Below are positions 19,035-27,603 of a DNA stretch of 64,000 bases, piece after piece. The DNA is from Flavobacteriales bacterium BRH_c54 (GTDB lineage Bacteria; Bacteroidota; Bacteroidia; Flavobacteriales_E; Vicingaceae), in contig LADZ01000002.1 of assembly GCA_000961845.1 (NCBI GenBank), positions 1 to 64,000 on the forward strand, in the 5' to 3' direction. Both the position numbers and the translations under genes were made by a program. The notes under the pieces are model-generated. The model searched no databases, was not told where the DNA came from, and was given only the letters and a program-made list of their open reading frames with translations. The first letter of the stretch is position 1; every line of letters starts with the position of its first letter.

Positions 19035-19271
19035 CAAAATAATTTTATGATGTAAAAATACATAACTATACATTTAAAGAAGATTTTTATCCGTGTTTCC
19101 ATTAATTTTTTTGGAATTATTAAAAATTTACTACTTTGCAAATTTGTAATATATGTAGCTTGTGCTTTTATTTTGTAGAATAGGTAATTAGGATTAAATG
19201 CTTCTAATTAATAATGATAATATAGCTTTAATGTTATAAACAAAATTGCTTATGTTTATAAAAAAATTATA

Positions 19272-20360
19272 ATGATGAAACATTTTCTATTAAAAATAGC
19301 TTTTTTATTTATGTTGTTTCAGTACAGTAATGTGCTTCTAGCCCAACATAATCATGATCACTCTCATGCATACGAACATGAAGAAGACCTATCAAATAAA
19401 GTAGAGCATTTGTCTTTTAAAGATACTTTTTTAGGTAGTGAAGAAAACTATCAAGTATGTTATCCAAAAGATCATAGAAATTTTTTTTACATGATTTTTC
19501 TATTAATTTTATTAGTAGCTATTTTGGCTATTTTTACTTTTATAAACGTTAGAAAAAATAACAAACTATTAGCTATACAAAATAAAATTATCGAAGAAAA
19601 AAACAAGGACTTAGTGGATAGTATAAAATATTCCTTACAAATACAAAGATCGATACTTCCAAAAGCAACTACGGTAAATAATTCCTTTGAAAATATTTTT
19701 ATTTTTTATTGTCCAAAAGATATAGTTAGTGGAGATTTTTATTGGGTTTTTTCTGATGAGCGTTATGCTTATGTTGCTGTTGTTGATTGTACCGGACATG
19801 GTGTGCCGGGTGCATTTTTATCTTTAATTGGAAATAATGCCATAAATAAAGCGATAAAAGAAGATGGAGAAACAGACCCGGGAGCCATTTTAGATAGAAT
19901 GAATTATTATGTAAAAGAAACATTGAATCAACAAAGTGAAGGCGAGTTAAAAGATGGAATGGAGGTGTCTTTATGTAAATTTGATAAAATAGATAACACA
20001 CTGTATTTTGCAGGAGCTAATTTAAGTATGGTTTATTTTAAAGAAGGAGAGTTAAACATAGTAAAAGGAAGTAAATGTACAGTTGGTTCAGTACAACCCC
20101 ATGTTAAAGGAGCACCAACAACTCATACAATACAACTCAGTAAAGGCGATAGTTTTTATCTTTATACAGATGGAATTATTGACCAATTTGGTGGGGAAAG
20201 TTCCAAAAAATTCAAAATTACCGGATTGAAAAATTTATTAACTTCTATACATCGAAAAGATATTGCTAGTCAGCAAAAAGAAGTTATTCATGCATTTGAA
20301 ACTTGGAAAAAAAATCAAGAACAGTTAGATGATGTTTGCATCATAGGCGTTAAAATATGA
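19272..20360 (+). CDS. SpoIIE-type phosphatase with histidine-rich extracytoplasmic segment
   Basis: A 362-residue protein with a signal peptide, then a short extracytoplasmic stretch rich in histidine (HNHDHSHAYEHEED, about residues 26-39), one membrane span (FLLILLVAILAIFTFI), a coiled-coil linker and a SpoIIE phosphatase domain (about 125-362). The catalytic motifs GDFYW, VDCTGHGVPGA, DGMEVSLCKF, TDGIIDQFGG and DDVCIIGVKI are intact. Unlike its three paralogues in the window it has no TPR array; the His/Asp segment could bind a transition metal, but that is inference from composition. It lies 133 nt before a TPR-SpoIIE gene on the same strand. ATGs at 19272 and 19275 are adjacent and equivalent. 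Confidence 0.9.
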   Translation: MMKHFLLKIAFLFMLFQYSNVLLAQHNHDHSHAYEHEEDLSNKVEHLSFKDTFLGSEENYQVCYPKDHRNFFYMIFLLILLVAILAIFTFINVRKNNKLLAIQNKIIEEKNKDLVDSIKYSLQIQRSILPKATTVNNSFENIFIFYCPKDIVSGDFYWVFSDERYAYVAVVDCTGHGVPGAFLSLIGNNAINKAIKEDGETDPGAILDRMNYYVKETLNQQSEGELKDGMEVSLCKFDKIDNTLYFAGANLSMVYFKEGELNIVKGSKCTVGSVQPHVKGAPTTHTIQLSKGDSFYLYTDGIIDQFGGESSKKFKITGLKNLLTSIHRKDIASQQKEVIHAFETWKKNQEQLDDVCIIGVKI

Positions 20361-20493
20361 TGTGAAGTTTATTTCACACTTGTTGAGGTTAATTAGAGTT
20401 CGTGCATATAACGAATGAAAATATACGCTATTTGACGTATCGTTTTTCAGAATAATCTTATCTAATTTGGTTGAAAATTTAAATAATTAAATT

Positions 20494-22650
20494 ATGCACT
20501 TACCAAGATACTTTTTACTGATAGGTTTTTTGTTTTTCAATATAGTTTTATTAAAAGCTCAAACAACAGAAGAGCTATATAAAGAATTGGAAGAGGTTTT
20601 AGCTATTAAAAGTGAACAAGAAAAACTTACTTCATTAGAAAATTTTACAAAATCTATTCTTTTCAAAAATGTGGAAGTTGGTTATAAAGCAGCTAAAAAC
20701 CTTGTAATCTTAGCTAAAAATCAAAACGATAATAAAGTATTAATGAATGCTTATAATTGGACAGGCCTTGGTTATTATTATTTAGGAGAATTAGATACGG
20801 CATTTCTTTATTATGATTCATTACTTACACTTGCTGAAAAACAAAATGACCATCTTATGGCATTAAAAGCACGTGGAAATAGAGGAATGGTTTATGAAAA
20901 GAAAGGTGATTTTGTTAAAGCTTTTGAAGAATATGTCTATGCTAATAAACAAGCAGAACTATTAAACGACACTTCATTTATTGCAAGTTCAAATGGTAAT
21001 TTAGGAAATGTTTCTATCAGGCTTGGTAAATATAAAGAAGCTTTAGAATATTTAAATAATGCACTAAAATATTTTAAATATAATGGAAATAAAATAGGAG
21101 AAGCGAATCAATATAACTCTTTATCAATGGTGTATGAGTCAATTAATGATTCAGTTAATCATGAAAAATACTTATTATTAGCTGCTGAAATTTATAATCA
21201 AATAGGAGCTAAAGTTCAATATTCAACAGTTTTAATAAACCTTTCTGCATTAGAAGAAAAAAGAGGAAATAATAAAAAAGCGTTAGTGCTGGCAGAGAAA
21301 TCATTAGAAATAAAGCGTGAATATAATGATCAAATAGGAATTCTTCCATTATTGATTAATATGTCTATACTTTATAATAAAGAAAAAAATTACGATGCTT
21401 CTTTTCGTGCTTTAGATGAGGTATTGTCTATTGCCAAAAAAGAAGGTGACTTATTTCATCAGGCAGAAGCCATGATAAAAAAAGCAGGATTATATAGACG
21501 AACTGGAAAAGTTGAACAAGCCTATGATTTGTTATTAGATTATATAGACTTGAGAGAGGAAATTTTAGGAGAAAAAACTCAAAAAGCTGTGGCTGAATTC
21601 CAAGAAAAATATGAGGCTGAAAAAAAACAATTAGAAATTGATAAACTTATAAAAGAGAAACAAGTTAGTACACTAATTATTGAAAAACAAGAGACCAATA
21701 AAAAGATCTTAATAGGAATAATTTTAGGTGGTTTATTGGTGTTATTTATTTTAGTTTATGCATTTATTCAAAAAAGAAAAAACAATATTGAACTTGAAGC
21801 AAGAAACAAAGAAATAAATCTCCAAAAACATATTGTTGAAGAAAAAAATAAAGAAATAACGGATAGTATTATTTATGCTAAAAGAATACAGGCAGCAATA
21901 TTACCTCCTCAAAAAATAGTAAAACAATATTTACAAGAAAGTTTTATTCTATATAAACCTAAAGATATAGTTGCCGGAGATTTTTATTGGATGGAAAATA
22001 CAGGAGATAGGGTATTGTTTGCGGCTGCCGACTGTACCGGACATGGAGTTCCGGGAGCTATGGTAAGTGTGGTTTGTAATAATGGATTAAATCGTTCGGT
22101 AAGAGAACATGGATTAACAGACCCGGGAAAGATTTTAGACAAAACCAGAGAAATAGTTATTCAAGAATTTGAAAAAAGTGATGAAGATGTGAAAGATGGA
22201 ATGGATATCGCTTTATGTAGTTTAAAGTTCAATGTTCCAAGTTCCGAGTTAAGCCAACCTGAAACAAAAAATATTAAATCTCAAACAGTAGCAACGTTAC
22301 AGTATGCAGGAGCTAATAATCCGTTGTGGATTGTAAGAAATGAGGAAATAATTGAGATTAAAGCCAACAAACAACCAATAGGTAAGTATGATAACTTAGA
22401 GCCTTATATTACACACACTCTAGAATTACAAAAAGATGATACTATTTACATTTTTTCTGATGGTTTTGTAGATCAATTTGGAGGAGAAAATGGTAAGAAA
22501 TTAAAAGCTGCTAACTTTAAAAAATTATTACTTTCTATACAAGATGAAAACATGACCAAACAAAAAGAGCTGTTAGATGATGCTTTTGAGCAATGGAAAG
22601 GAGAGTTAGAACAACTGGATGATGTTTGTGTAATTGGTGTTAGGGTATGA
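20494..22650 (+). CDS. TPR-repeat SpoIIE-type serine phosphatase
   Basis: The 718-residue product has a signal peptide (FLFFNIVLLKAQ), about eight TPR-like repeats (residues 60-370), a coiled coil, a membrane span (IGIILGGLLVLFILVYAF, about 405-425), the conserved linker DSIIYAKRIQAAILPP, and a complete SpoIIE phosphatase with GDFYW, AADCTGHGVPGA, DGMDIALCSL, SDGFVDQFGG and DDVCVIGVRV. It is very close to the protein encoded at 1484-3526 in the phosphatase half, while the TPR half has diverged, as expected if the sensor part changes ligand. The intergenic DNA before it contains a short imperfect hairpin but no clear terminator, so cotranscription with the preceding phosphatase is possible. 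Confidence 0.92.
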   Translation: MHLPRYFLLIGFLFFNIVLLKAQTTEELYKELEEVLAIKSEQEKLTSLENFTKSILFKNVEVGYKAAKNLVILAKNQNDNKVLMNAYNWTGLGYYYLGELDTAFLYYDSLLTLAEKQNDHLMALKARGNRGMVYEKKGDFVKAFEEYVYANKQAELLNDTSFIASSNGNLGNVSIRLGKYKEALEYLNNALKYFKYNGNKIGEANQYNSLSMVYESINDSVNHEKYLLLAAEIYNQIGAKVQYSTVLINLSALEEKRGNNKKALVLAEKSLEIKREYNDQIGILPLLINMSILYNKEKNYDASFRALDEVLSIAKKEGDLFHQAEAMIKKAGLYRRTGKVEQAYDLLLDYIDLREEILGEKTQKAVAEFQEKYEAEKKQLEIDKLIKEKQVSTLIIEKQETNKKILIGIILGGLLVLFILVYAFIQKRKNNIELEARNKEINLQKHIVEEKNKEITDSIIYAKRIQAAILPPQKIVKQYLQESFILYKPKDIVAGDFYWMENTGDRVLFAAADCTGHGVPGAMVSVVCNNGLNRSVREHGLTDPGKILDKTREIVIQEFEKSDEDVKDGMDIALCSLKFNVPSSELSQPETKNIKSQTVATLQYAGANNPLWIVRNEEIIEIKANKQPIGKYDNLEPYITHTLELQKDDTIYIFSDGFVDQFGGENGKKLKAANFKKLLLSIQDENMTKQKELLDDAFEQWKGELEQLDDVCVIGVRV

Positions 22651-22760
22651 TATTGTTTGTCCCACATTTTATTGAAGATGGTATTATTTTGTTGTTAATG
22701 AAAGTAATAGATTTTATGTGAGTTATTGCGAAAAAAATTATAAATAAATTTGAATTATTG

Positions 22761-22793
22761 TTTGTTTTAATAATTATTATTTACATATATTTG
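22761..22793 (+). promoter_or_regulatory. Promoter of tRNA-Val
   Basis: TTTG at 22761-22764 and TATATTTG at 22786-22793 match the Bacteroidota -33 (TTTG) and -7 (TAnnTTTG) elements with a 21-nt spacer. The tRNA starts 24 nt after the -7 box. Confidence 0.65.
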
Positions 22794-22816
22794 CATCCGC
22801 TTTTAAAAAGCAGTTG

Positions 22817-22891
22817 GGGAGATTAGCTCAGTTGGTTCAGAGCATCTCGTTTACACCGAGAGGGTCGGGGGTTCGAATCCCTCATCTCCCA
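22817..22891 (+). tRNA. tRNA-Val (anticodon UAC)
   Basis: A full cloverleaf is visible. The acceptor stem GGGAGAT (22817-22823) pairs with ATCTCCC (22884-22890), with T8 and A9 before the D stem GCTC. The anticodon arm has CTCG/CGAG around a TTTACAC loop giving anticodon TAC, and the T arm carries GGTTCGAATCC. The CCA end is not encoded, so it must be added after transcription. A terminator follows within 12 nt. Confidence 0.95.
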
Positions 22892-22896
22892 CAACC

Positions 22897-22929
22897 AAAA
22901 AAGCCGAACACTTAGTGTTCGGCTTTTTT
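22897..22929 (+). terminator. Rho-independent terminator after tRNA-Val
   Basis: GCCGAACAC (22903-22911) and GTGTTCGGC (22915-22923) form a perfect stem with a TTA loop, flanked by six A before and six T after, so it can also work for the minus-strand genes that end nearby. Confidence 0.92.
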
Positions 22930-22963
22930 ATTTTAATACATTGAGGCTTTGTATGTAATTTAT

Positions 22964-23149
22964 TTAATGAATTAGTTTGGTAAGTAATAAATAGCCGAGC
23001 ATTAATGCCATAATAGCAATTAGTACCCAATAAGTCCCTTTAAATAAAGTTTTATTCCTTTTTCTATCTTTTAAAAACTGAAAGGTTAGTATCACTAAAA
23101 ATGAGACGATAAAAATTAGTGCGAATATTTTTTGGCCTTGAGAAAACAT
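22964..23149 (-). CDS. Small two-span membrane protein
   Basis: A 61-residue protein with two hydrophobic segments (FALIFIVSFLVILTFQFL and WVLIAIMALMLGYLLL) separated by a basic loop with KDRKRNK, so both ends should face the same side of the inner membrane. I recognise the pattern as a conserved Bacteroidota hypothetical, but no function is known. It starts 8 nt after the end of the Smr-domain gene and is probably the last gene of the minus-strand group 23847-22964. Confidence 0.7.
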   Translation of the reverse strand: MFSQGQKIFALIFIVSFLVILTFQFLKDRKRNKTLFKGTYWVLIAIMALMLGYLLLTKLIH

Positions 23150-23157
23150 ATTTTTTA

Positions 23158-23412
23158 TTAAAATTTAAAATGGACAAATATTCTTCCGAAGTTTTTAGCA
23201 TCTTTCTCTAATCGGTGGTACTGATTTTTTATGGAAGGTAGTTGTAAAAATCGGATGACTTTTTTCTTCAATTGTCCTGAACCTTTTCCCGGAATAATTT
23301 CTACTAACTTAATTTTTTTGTCAACAGCTTCTTTTATTATTTCTTCAAGAGCGTTGTCAATTTGTTGTCCTTTGTTGTATATATCGTGTAAATCAAGTTT
23401 GAGTTTACTCAT
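23158..23412 (-). CDS. Smr-domain protein
   Basis: This 84-residue stand-alone Smr domain has the diagnostic DLH motif (LDLHDIYN, residues 6-13) and the glycine loop GKGSGQLKKKV (about 42-52). Smr domains, as at the C-terminus of MutS2, are nucleases acting on DNA junctions or RNA at stalled ribosomes. It is cytoplasmic. The TGxGxxxG-type loop here reads PGKGSGQLK, slightly shortened. It sits between an exported protein gene (12 nt upstream) and the small membrane protein gene. Confidence 0.85.
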   Translation of the reverse strand: MSKLKLDLHDIYNKGQQIDNALEEIIKEAVDKKIKLVEIIPGKGSGQLKKKVIRFLQLPSIKNQYHRLEKDAKNFGRIFVHFKF

Positions 23413-23424
23413 TTATTAAAGTAC

Positions 23425-23847
23425 TTATTCGGCAGATGAAGATGTTACCACCCAATCTTTGTCTTTTTTCTGCATAGTAACTTCAATTTTTAGAGGGTTT
23501 GTCTTTCTAAAGGATGCTTTAATTAGTACGCTATCTCCTTCAAAATGCATTACTTCAAAGGTAAAATAACTATCTAAACTTCCTTTATAAATGTTTTTAA
23601 AAGTTTCAATTTCTTCAAAAGTCATTACTTTAACTCTTTTATTAAATTTAAAAACAATAAGGTTGTTAGGGATTTTTTCATCATTAATGATAAGGATTGG
23701 GGTTTGTCCAGACATCTCATCACCATTATAATGTTTTTTTAAAACTTCTAAATCAAGTGTCTTTTGAATTACCAAATTGATGTCTCTTGCACTTTGGGCA
23801 AACATGATTGCCGGAAGTAAGAATAATATGAGGAGTAGCTTTTTCAT
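23425..23847 (-). CDS. Exported protein of unknown function
   Basis: The 140-residue product begins with a clear signal peptide (MKKLLLILFLLPAIMFAQ) and has no lipobox. The mature part is a mixed alpha/beta domain of about 120 residues with no motif I recognise; alternating strands such as DSYFTFEVMHFEGDSVLIKA suggest a small beta sheet. It is probably periplasmic. It heads a minus-strand group with the Smr protein and a small membrane protein. Confidence 0.7.
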   Translation of the reverse strand: MKKLLLILFLLPAIMFAQSARDINLVIQKTLDLEVLKKHYNGDEMSGQTPILIINDEKIPNNLIVFKFNKRVKVMTFEEIETFKNIYKGSLDSYFTFEVMHFEGDSVLIKASFRKTNPLKIEVTMQKKDKDWVVTSSSAE

Positions 23848-23960
23848 TATTATATTGGTGCTAAAATATTGTTAGTTATTAAATTCCAATGAATTTTTAA
23901 TAATCGAACAAATATAATAAGTTTAGTCAAATAGTTACGAAAAAAATGAAACTTTTGTTT

Positions 23961-24533
23961 TCATATATTTCTAACATGTTGTTTTAACTCAGGATAAAAT
24001 TGTTCAAAATCTGTTTTTAATTCACTTTTGAATTCTAATAACAAATGATGTGCCACTTGCATATCGTTTTCAAAAGTTGTTCTTCGCGATAAACCCGTTA
24101 AAGTCCTTTGTATTCCTTCTATTGAGGCGTAATTGTAAAGCCAATCGTTCTTGCTCATATGATGAAATATAAAATTGGTTTTTGGGGTTAATAAGTCAAT
24201 ATTTTTATTTAAAATGGAATAAGTTTTTAAGCTAAATTCTTTCAATTCAAAAGGTGAATAATAATTAAAATTGCTTGCTAAAAAATAATCGTAAAAAACA
24301 TCTATAACAACAGGCGTATATTTTCTCTGAAATTTTCTGATTAAATTTTTACTATTTTCTACTATGGGATGATTGTCGGTAAACGTATCAATTTCCCTAT
24401 GCATTAAAATACCTTGTTGAATAGCTTCAGGATATTTTTTATATTGATTTCCTTTCACATCATCAGCAATAAAATTTCCAACAATTAATGCTTCATTTTG
24501 CTTTGAAAGTAGAAAATGTGCCAAATAATTCAT
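23961..24533 (-). CDS. acpH: Acyl carrier protein phosphodiesterase (AcpH, DUF479)
   Basis: At 190 residues it has the family length and signature: MNYLAHFLLS at the start, GNFIADDVKG (residues 19-28) and GILMHREIDTFTDNHP (about 41-56), which supply the metal-binding Asp and His residues of an HD-like fold. AcpH removes the 4-phosphopantetheine group from holo-ACP. It is cytoplasmic and single, between an exported-protein gene and the divergent M61 peptidase gene. The family in Bacteroidota has not all been tested, so the substrate is from homology. Confidence 0.82.
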   Translation of the reverse strand: MNYLAHFLLSKQNEALIVGNFIADDVKGNQYKKYPEAIQQGILMHREIDTFTDNHPIVENSKNLIRKFQRKYTPVVIDVFYDYFLASNFNYYSPFELKEFSLKTYSILNKNIDLLTPKTNFIFHHMSKNDWLYNYASIEGIQRTLTGLSRRTTFENDMQVAHHLLLEFKSELKTDFEQFYPELKQHVRNI

Positions 24534-24642
24534 TGATTTTTTCCTTTAATCTATAAAAATTACCATTAGTGTAATTTATCTTCGTTATTAACTCCATACT
24601 CTCTATTTTTGTTTCATTATTTAACTTATAAACTAAAAAAAC

Positions 24643-26475
24643 ATGAAATTTTTAATACCTATAGCGTTATTTTCAATATTTATAAGCAGTGTATTTGGTC
24701 AAGATAAATATTCGTTTTATATGGATTTGAACAAAATTAGTAACGATTTAATAGAAATTACTCTGGAAACTCCGTCAATTAAAGAGAGCAAAATAATTTA
24801 TAACATGCCTAAAATTGTTCCAGGTACGTATCAAATTTATGATTTCGGACAATATGTGATGGATTTTCAGGCTTTTGATGCAAATGGAAAAAGTCTTTAT
24901 GTAAATAGGTTGGATGATAACAGATGGGAAATTCATGATGCTGATAGGATGAAAAAAATAGCTTATTGGGTGGAAGATACTTGGGATGCAGATGTAGATG
25001 AATTGGTTTTTGAACCCGGAGGAACTAACATTGAAGAAAAAGAAAATGTGGTATTGAATAACCATGGCTTTTTTGGTTATTTCGATAACATGAAAAACTT
25101 AATTTATGAGTTAAACATTACCAGACCTACTGATTTTTTCGGATCTACAGGGTTAACTAATATAACTACTACAGGCAATACAGATAAGTTTACTATCGAT
25201 AATTATATGGATTTGGTGGATTCACCAATTATGTATAATCAGCCGGATACAGTAACCTTTAAAATTGCAGAAACATCTATTTTAGTTTCTGTTTATTCTA
25301 AAAATAAGGTGGCTCCGGCAGAAGTTTTAGCCAAAGATATTAAAGGAATTTTAGAGGCTCAAAAAGAATATTTAGGTGGAAAATTACCTGTAGATAAATA
25401 TGCTTTCATTATTTATCTTTATGAAGGAGTAAGTGGCTCTGGAGGAAGTGGAGCCTTGGAGCATTCTTATTCTTCATTTTATTATTTGCCAGAAATGGAT
25501 CCTACAAGATTATCAGGTTTTTTGGTAGATGTAGCCGCGCATGAATTTTTTCATATAGTTACTCCTCTAAATATTCACTCAGAAGAAATTGGCAATTTTG
25601 ATTACATTAACCCTAAAATGTCAAAACATTTATGGTTGTACGAAGGAGTTACAGAATATTTTGCTAATCATGTTCAGGTTTATCAAAACATGATAACTCC
25701 CGAAGCTTATTTTGATGTGTTAATGGATAAAATGGCTACGGCAGAAAGTTTTAAAGATGATTTACCGTTTACAAAAATGAGCTTAGGTGCATTAGATGCA
25801 CATCAAGACCAATACATGAATGTGTATAACAAAGGAGCATTAATAGGTTTGTGTTTAGATGTTTTAATAAGAGAACAAACCAGTGGGAAAAAGGGCTTGA
25901 AAGATTTAATGTTAATGCTTTCGGAGGAATACGGAAAAGAAGTTTCATTTAAAGATGATGAGCTTTTTGATAAAATTGCGCAATTAATCTCTCCCGAATT
26001 ACGTGCTTTCTTTGCTAATTATGTAGAAGGTTCCAAACCATTACCTTTTGAAGAAGTGTTGGCTAAAGTAGGTGTTGATTTTAAAACAGATGTTACTATT
26101 AAAGAAGTTGGTTTTGGTGGTGCAACTATTGGGTTTAATATGGAGACACAACGACTTTTTGTTATGGACGTTGCAGATTTAAATAAGTTTGGTAAAAAAT
26201 TAAAGATTAAAATTAATGATGAAATTTTAGCTATTAATGGTAAAGAACTTACCTTAGATAATTTGGAAGATGTAATTATTGACTACCAAACGAATACTGA
26301 AGATGGTGAAAAAGTAGAAATTTTAGTAGAAAGAAAAGTGAAGGATAAAATAATTCCGGTTTTACTAAAAGCTAAAGCAATACAAACTGAAGCAACACAA
26401 GATTATTATATAGCTATTAATCCAAATGCTACCCAACAACAAGTACAGTTGAGAAAAACTTGGTTAGGACAATAA
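24643..26475 (+). CDS. M61 family metallopeptidase with PDZ domain
   Basis: A 610-residue exported enzyme with signal peptide IALFSIFISSVFGQ. The zinc site is complete: H300-E301-x-x-H304 in AAHEFFHIV and a downstream E334 in LWLYEGVTEYF, the M61 (glycyl aminopeptidase-like) pattern. A glycine-rich segment GSGGSGALEHS just before is typical. The C-terminal ~120 residues form a PDZ domain (KIKINDEILAINGKEL), which binds substrate tails. It should act in the periplasm on peptides with N-terminal glycine or alanine. A TATTTTTG box lies in the upstream gap but no -33 partner is visible. A terminator follows at 26485. Confidence 0.9.
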   Translation: MKFLIPIALFSIFISSVFGQDKYSFYMDLNKISNDLIEITLETPSIKESKIIYNMPKIVPGTYQIYDFGQYVMDFQAFDANGKSLYVNRLDDNRWEIHDADRMKKIAYWVEDTWDADVDELVFEPGGTNIEEKENVVLNNHGFFGYFDNMKNLIYELNITRPTDFFGSTGLTNITTTGNTDKFTIDNYMDLVDSPIMYNQPDTVTFKIAETSILVSVYSKNKVAPAEVLAKDIKGILEAQKEYLGGKLPVDKYAFIIYLYEGVSGSGGSGALEHSYSSFYYLPEMDPTRLSGFLVDVAAHEFFHIVTPLNIHSEEIGNFDYINPKMSKHLWLYEGVTEYFANHVQVYQNMITPEAYFDVLMDKMATAESFKDDLPFTKMSLGALDAHQDQYMNVYNKGALIGLCLDVLIREQTSGKKGLKDLMLMLSEEYGKEVSFKDDELFDKIAQLISPELRAFFANYVEGSKPLPFEEVLAKVGVDFKTDVTIKEVGFGGATIGFNMETQRLFVMDVADLNKFGKKLKIKINDEILAINGKELTLDNLEDVIIDYQTNTEDGEKVEILVERKVKDKIIPVLLKAKAIQTEATQDYYIAINPNATQQQVQLRKTWLGQ

Positions 26476-26484
26476 AAAACGATG

Positions 26485-26520
26485 AGTAAGTGAAATAATT
26501 TAGCTATTTCGCTTACTTTT
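26485..26520 (+). terminator. Terminator after the M61 gene
   Basis: AGTAAGTGAAATA (26485-26497) pairs with TATTTCGCTTACT (26505-26517) over 13 positions with one G-U pair, followed by TTT. It lies 10 nt after the M61 stop and 22 nt before the next start. Confidence 0.8.
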
Positions 26521-26541
26521 ATTGTCTAAATTAAAATTAAG

Positions 26542-27579
26542 TTGAGTTATTCCAGAACTAAAATATATTGGCTACTCCAGCTTTTTGGATGGGCTACCTA
26601 TGTGAGTGTTGTTGGGTATTTCAATTTTCTTTCTAATAATGATTTGTCTGCTTCTTTTTGGTTGAGTTTAGGTTCTATTTTCCTGATTACACTCTTAATA
26701 TCGCATTTGTTTAGGTGCATCATTATTATTAGAAATTTAATGGGTTTACCCGTAACGCAGCTCATTATACCTATTTTTTTTGGATCTTTACTACAAGCAC
26801 TTGTTACTTACTTTTTAAAGCTGATTGTTATAGAAAAATTAATTGAAGGTAGAGCATTTTCTCTATCTTTAAATAGTTTAATAACAGGAGTTTTAAGTTG
26901 GTTTTTCATTTATTTGTTATGGTCGCTTGTTTATTTTCTGTTTCACTATGTAACCAATTATAAAAAGGAAGAAATTAAAAATTTAAAATGGCAAGCAGCT
27001 AAAAATGAAATTGAGCTGAACAGATTAATTTCTCAGTTAAATCCACATTTTGTTTTTAATTCGATGAATAGTATCAGAGCTTTAATTGATGAAAATCCTC
27101 TATTAGCAAAAAAAGCGGTAACAGAATTATCAAATGTGCTTAGAAACTCTTTGTTGATGGGAAAAAAGACCCTAGTTCCATTTTCTGAAGAGCTTAAAAT
27201 GGTAGAAGATTATTTGAGTTTGGAAAAAATGCGTTTTGAAGAAAAGCTGACTATTAAATTAGCAATAAATGAAAACACCAAAAACTTTTTGGTGCCACCA
27301 TTAATGATACAAACCTTAGTTGAGAATGCTATAAAACACGGTACTTCTAAACTTCCAAAAGGTGGGACGGTAGAAATAACAGCTTCAGTAGAAGCTGATA
27401 AGCTAAAAGTAATTATTTACAATAGTGGGCATTATGATGAGCAGGCTAGTTCAGAAACAGGTTTTGGATTAGCAAATACCAAACAACGCTTAGATTTACT
27501 TTATGGAAAAGAGGCTCTCTTTTCTATAAAAAATGAAGAAGAAAGAGTAAAAACGATGGTTCTTATTCCGAGTAAGTAG
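26542..27579 (+). CDS. LytS-type sensor histidine kinase (His_kinase, PF06580 type)
   Basis: The 345-residue protein has four membrane spans in the first ~140 residues, then the family motif LNPHFVFNSMNSIRALI with the phospho-accepting H169, and a C-terminal ATP-binding region with PLMIQTLVENAIKHG (N box) and GFGLANTKQRL (G box). It starts at TTG 26542: an in-frame stop lies four codons upstream and the first ATG is 66 codons inside, which would remove a membrane span. These kinases normally pair with a LytTR response regulator encoded directly downstream. Here the next gene is a minus-strand OmpA protein, so the partner is elsewhere or lost. Confidence 0.9.
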   Translation: MSYSRTKIYWLLQLFGWATYVSVVGYFNFLSNNDLSASFWLSLGSIFLITLLISHLFRCIIIIRNLMGLPVTQLIIPIFFGSLLQALVTYFLKLIVIEKLIEGRAFSLSLNSLITGVLSWFFIYLLWSLVYFLFHYVTNYKKEEIKNLKWQAAKNEIELNRLISQLNPHFVFNSMNSIRALIDENPLLAKKAVTELSNVLRNSLLMGKKTLVPFSEELKMVEDYLSLEKMRFEEKLTIKLAINENTKNFLVPPLMIQTLVENAIKHGTSKLPKGGTVEITASVEADKLKVIIYNSGHYDEQASSETGFGLANTKQRLDLLYGKEALFSIKNEEERVKTMVLIPSK

Positions 27580-27603
27580 AAACCTTTAATGGTGTTAAAC
27601 TAA

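Noticed and set aside
20361-20493. TGTGAA..TTCACA hairpin between the two SpoIIE genes as terminator
   Set aside because: The stem is short and lacks a T tract, so termination cannot be claimed.
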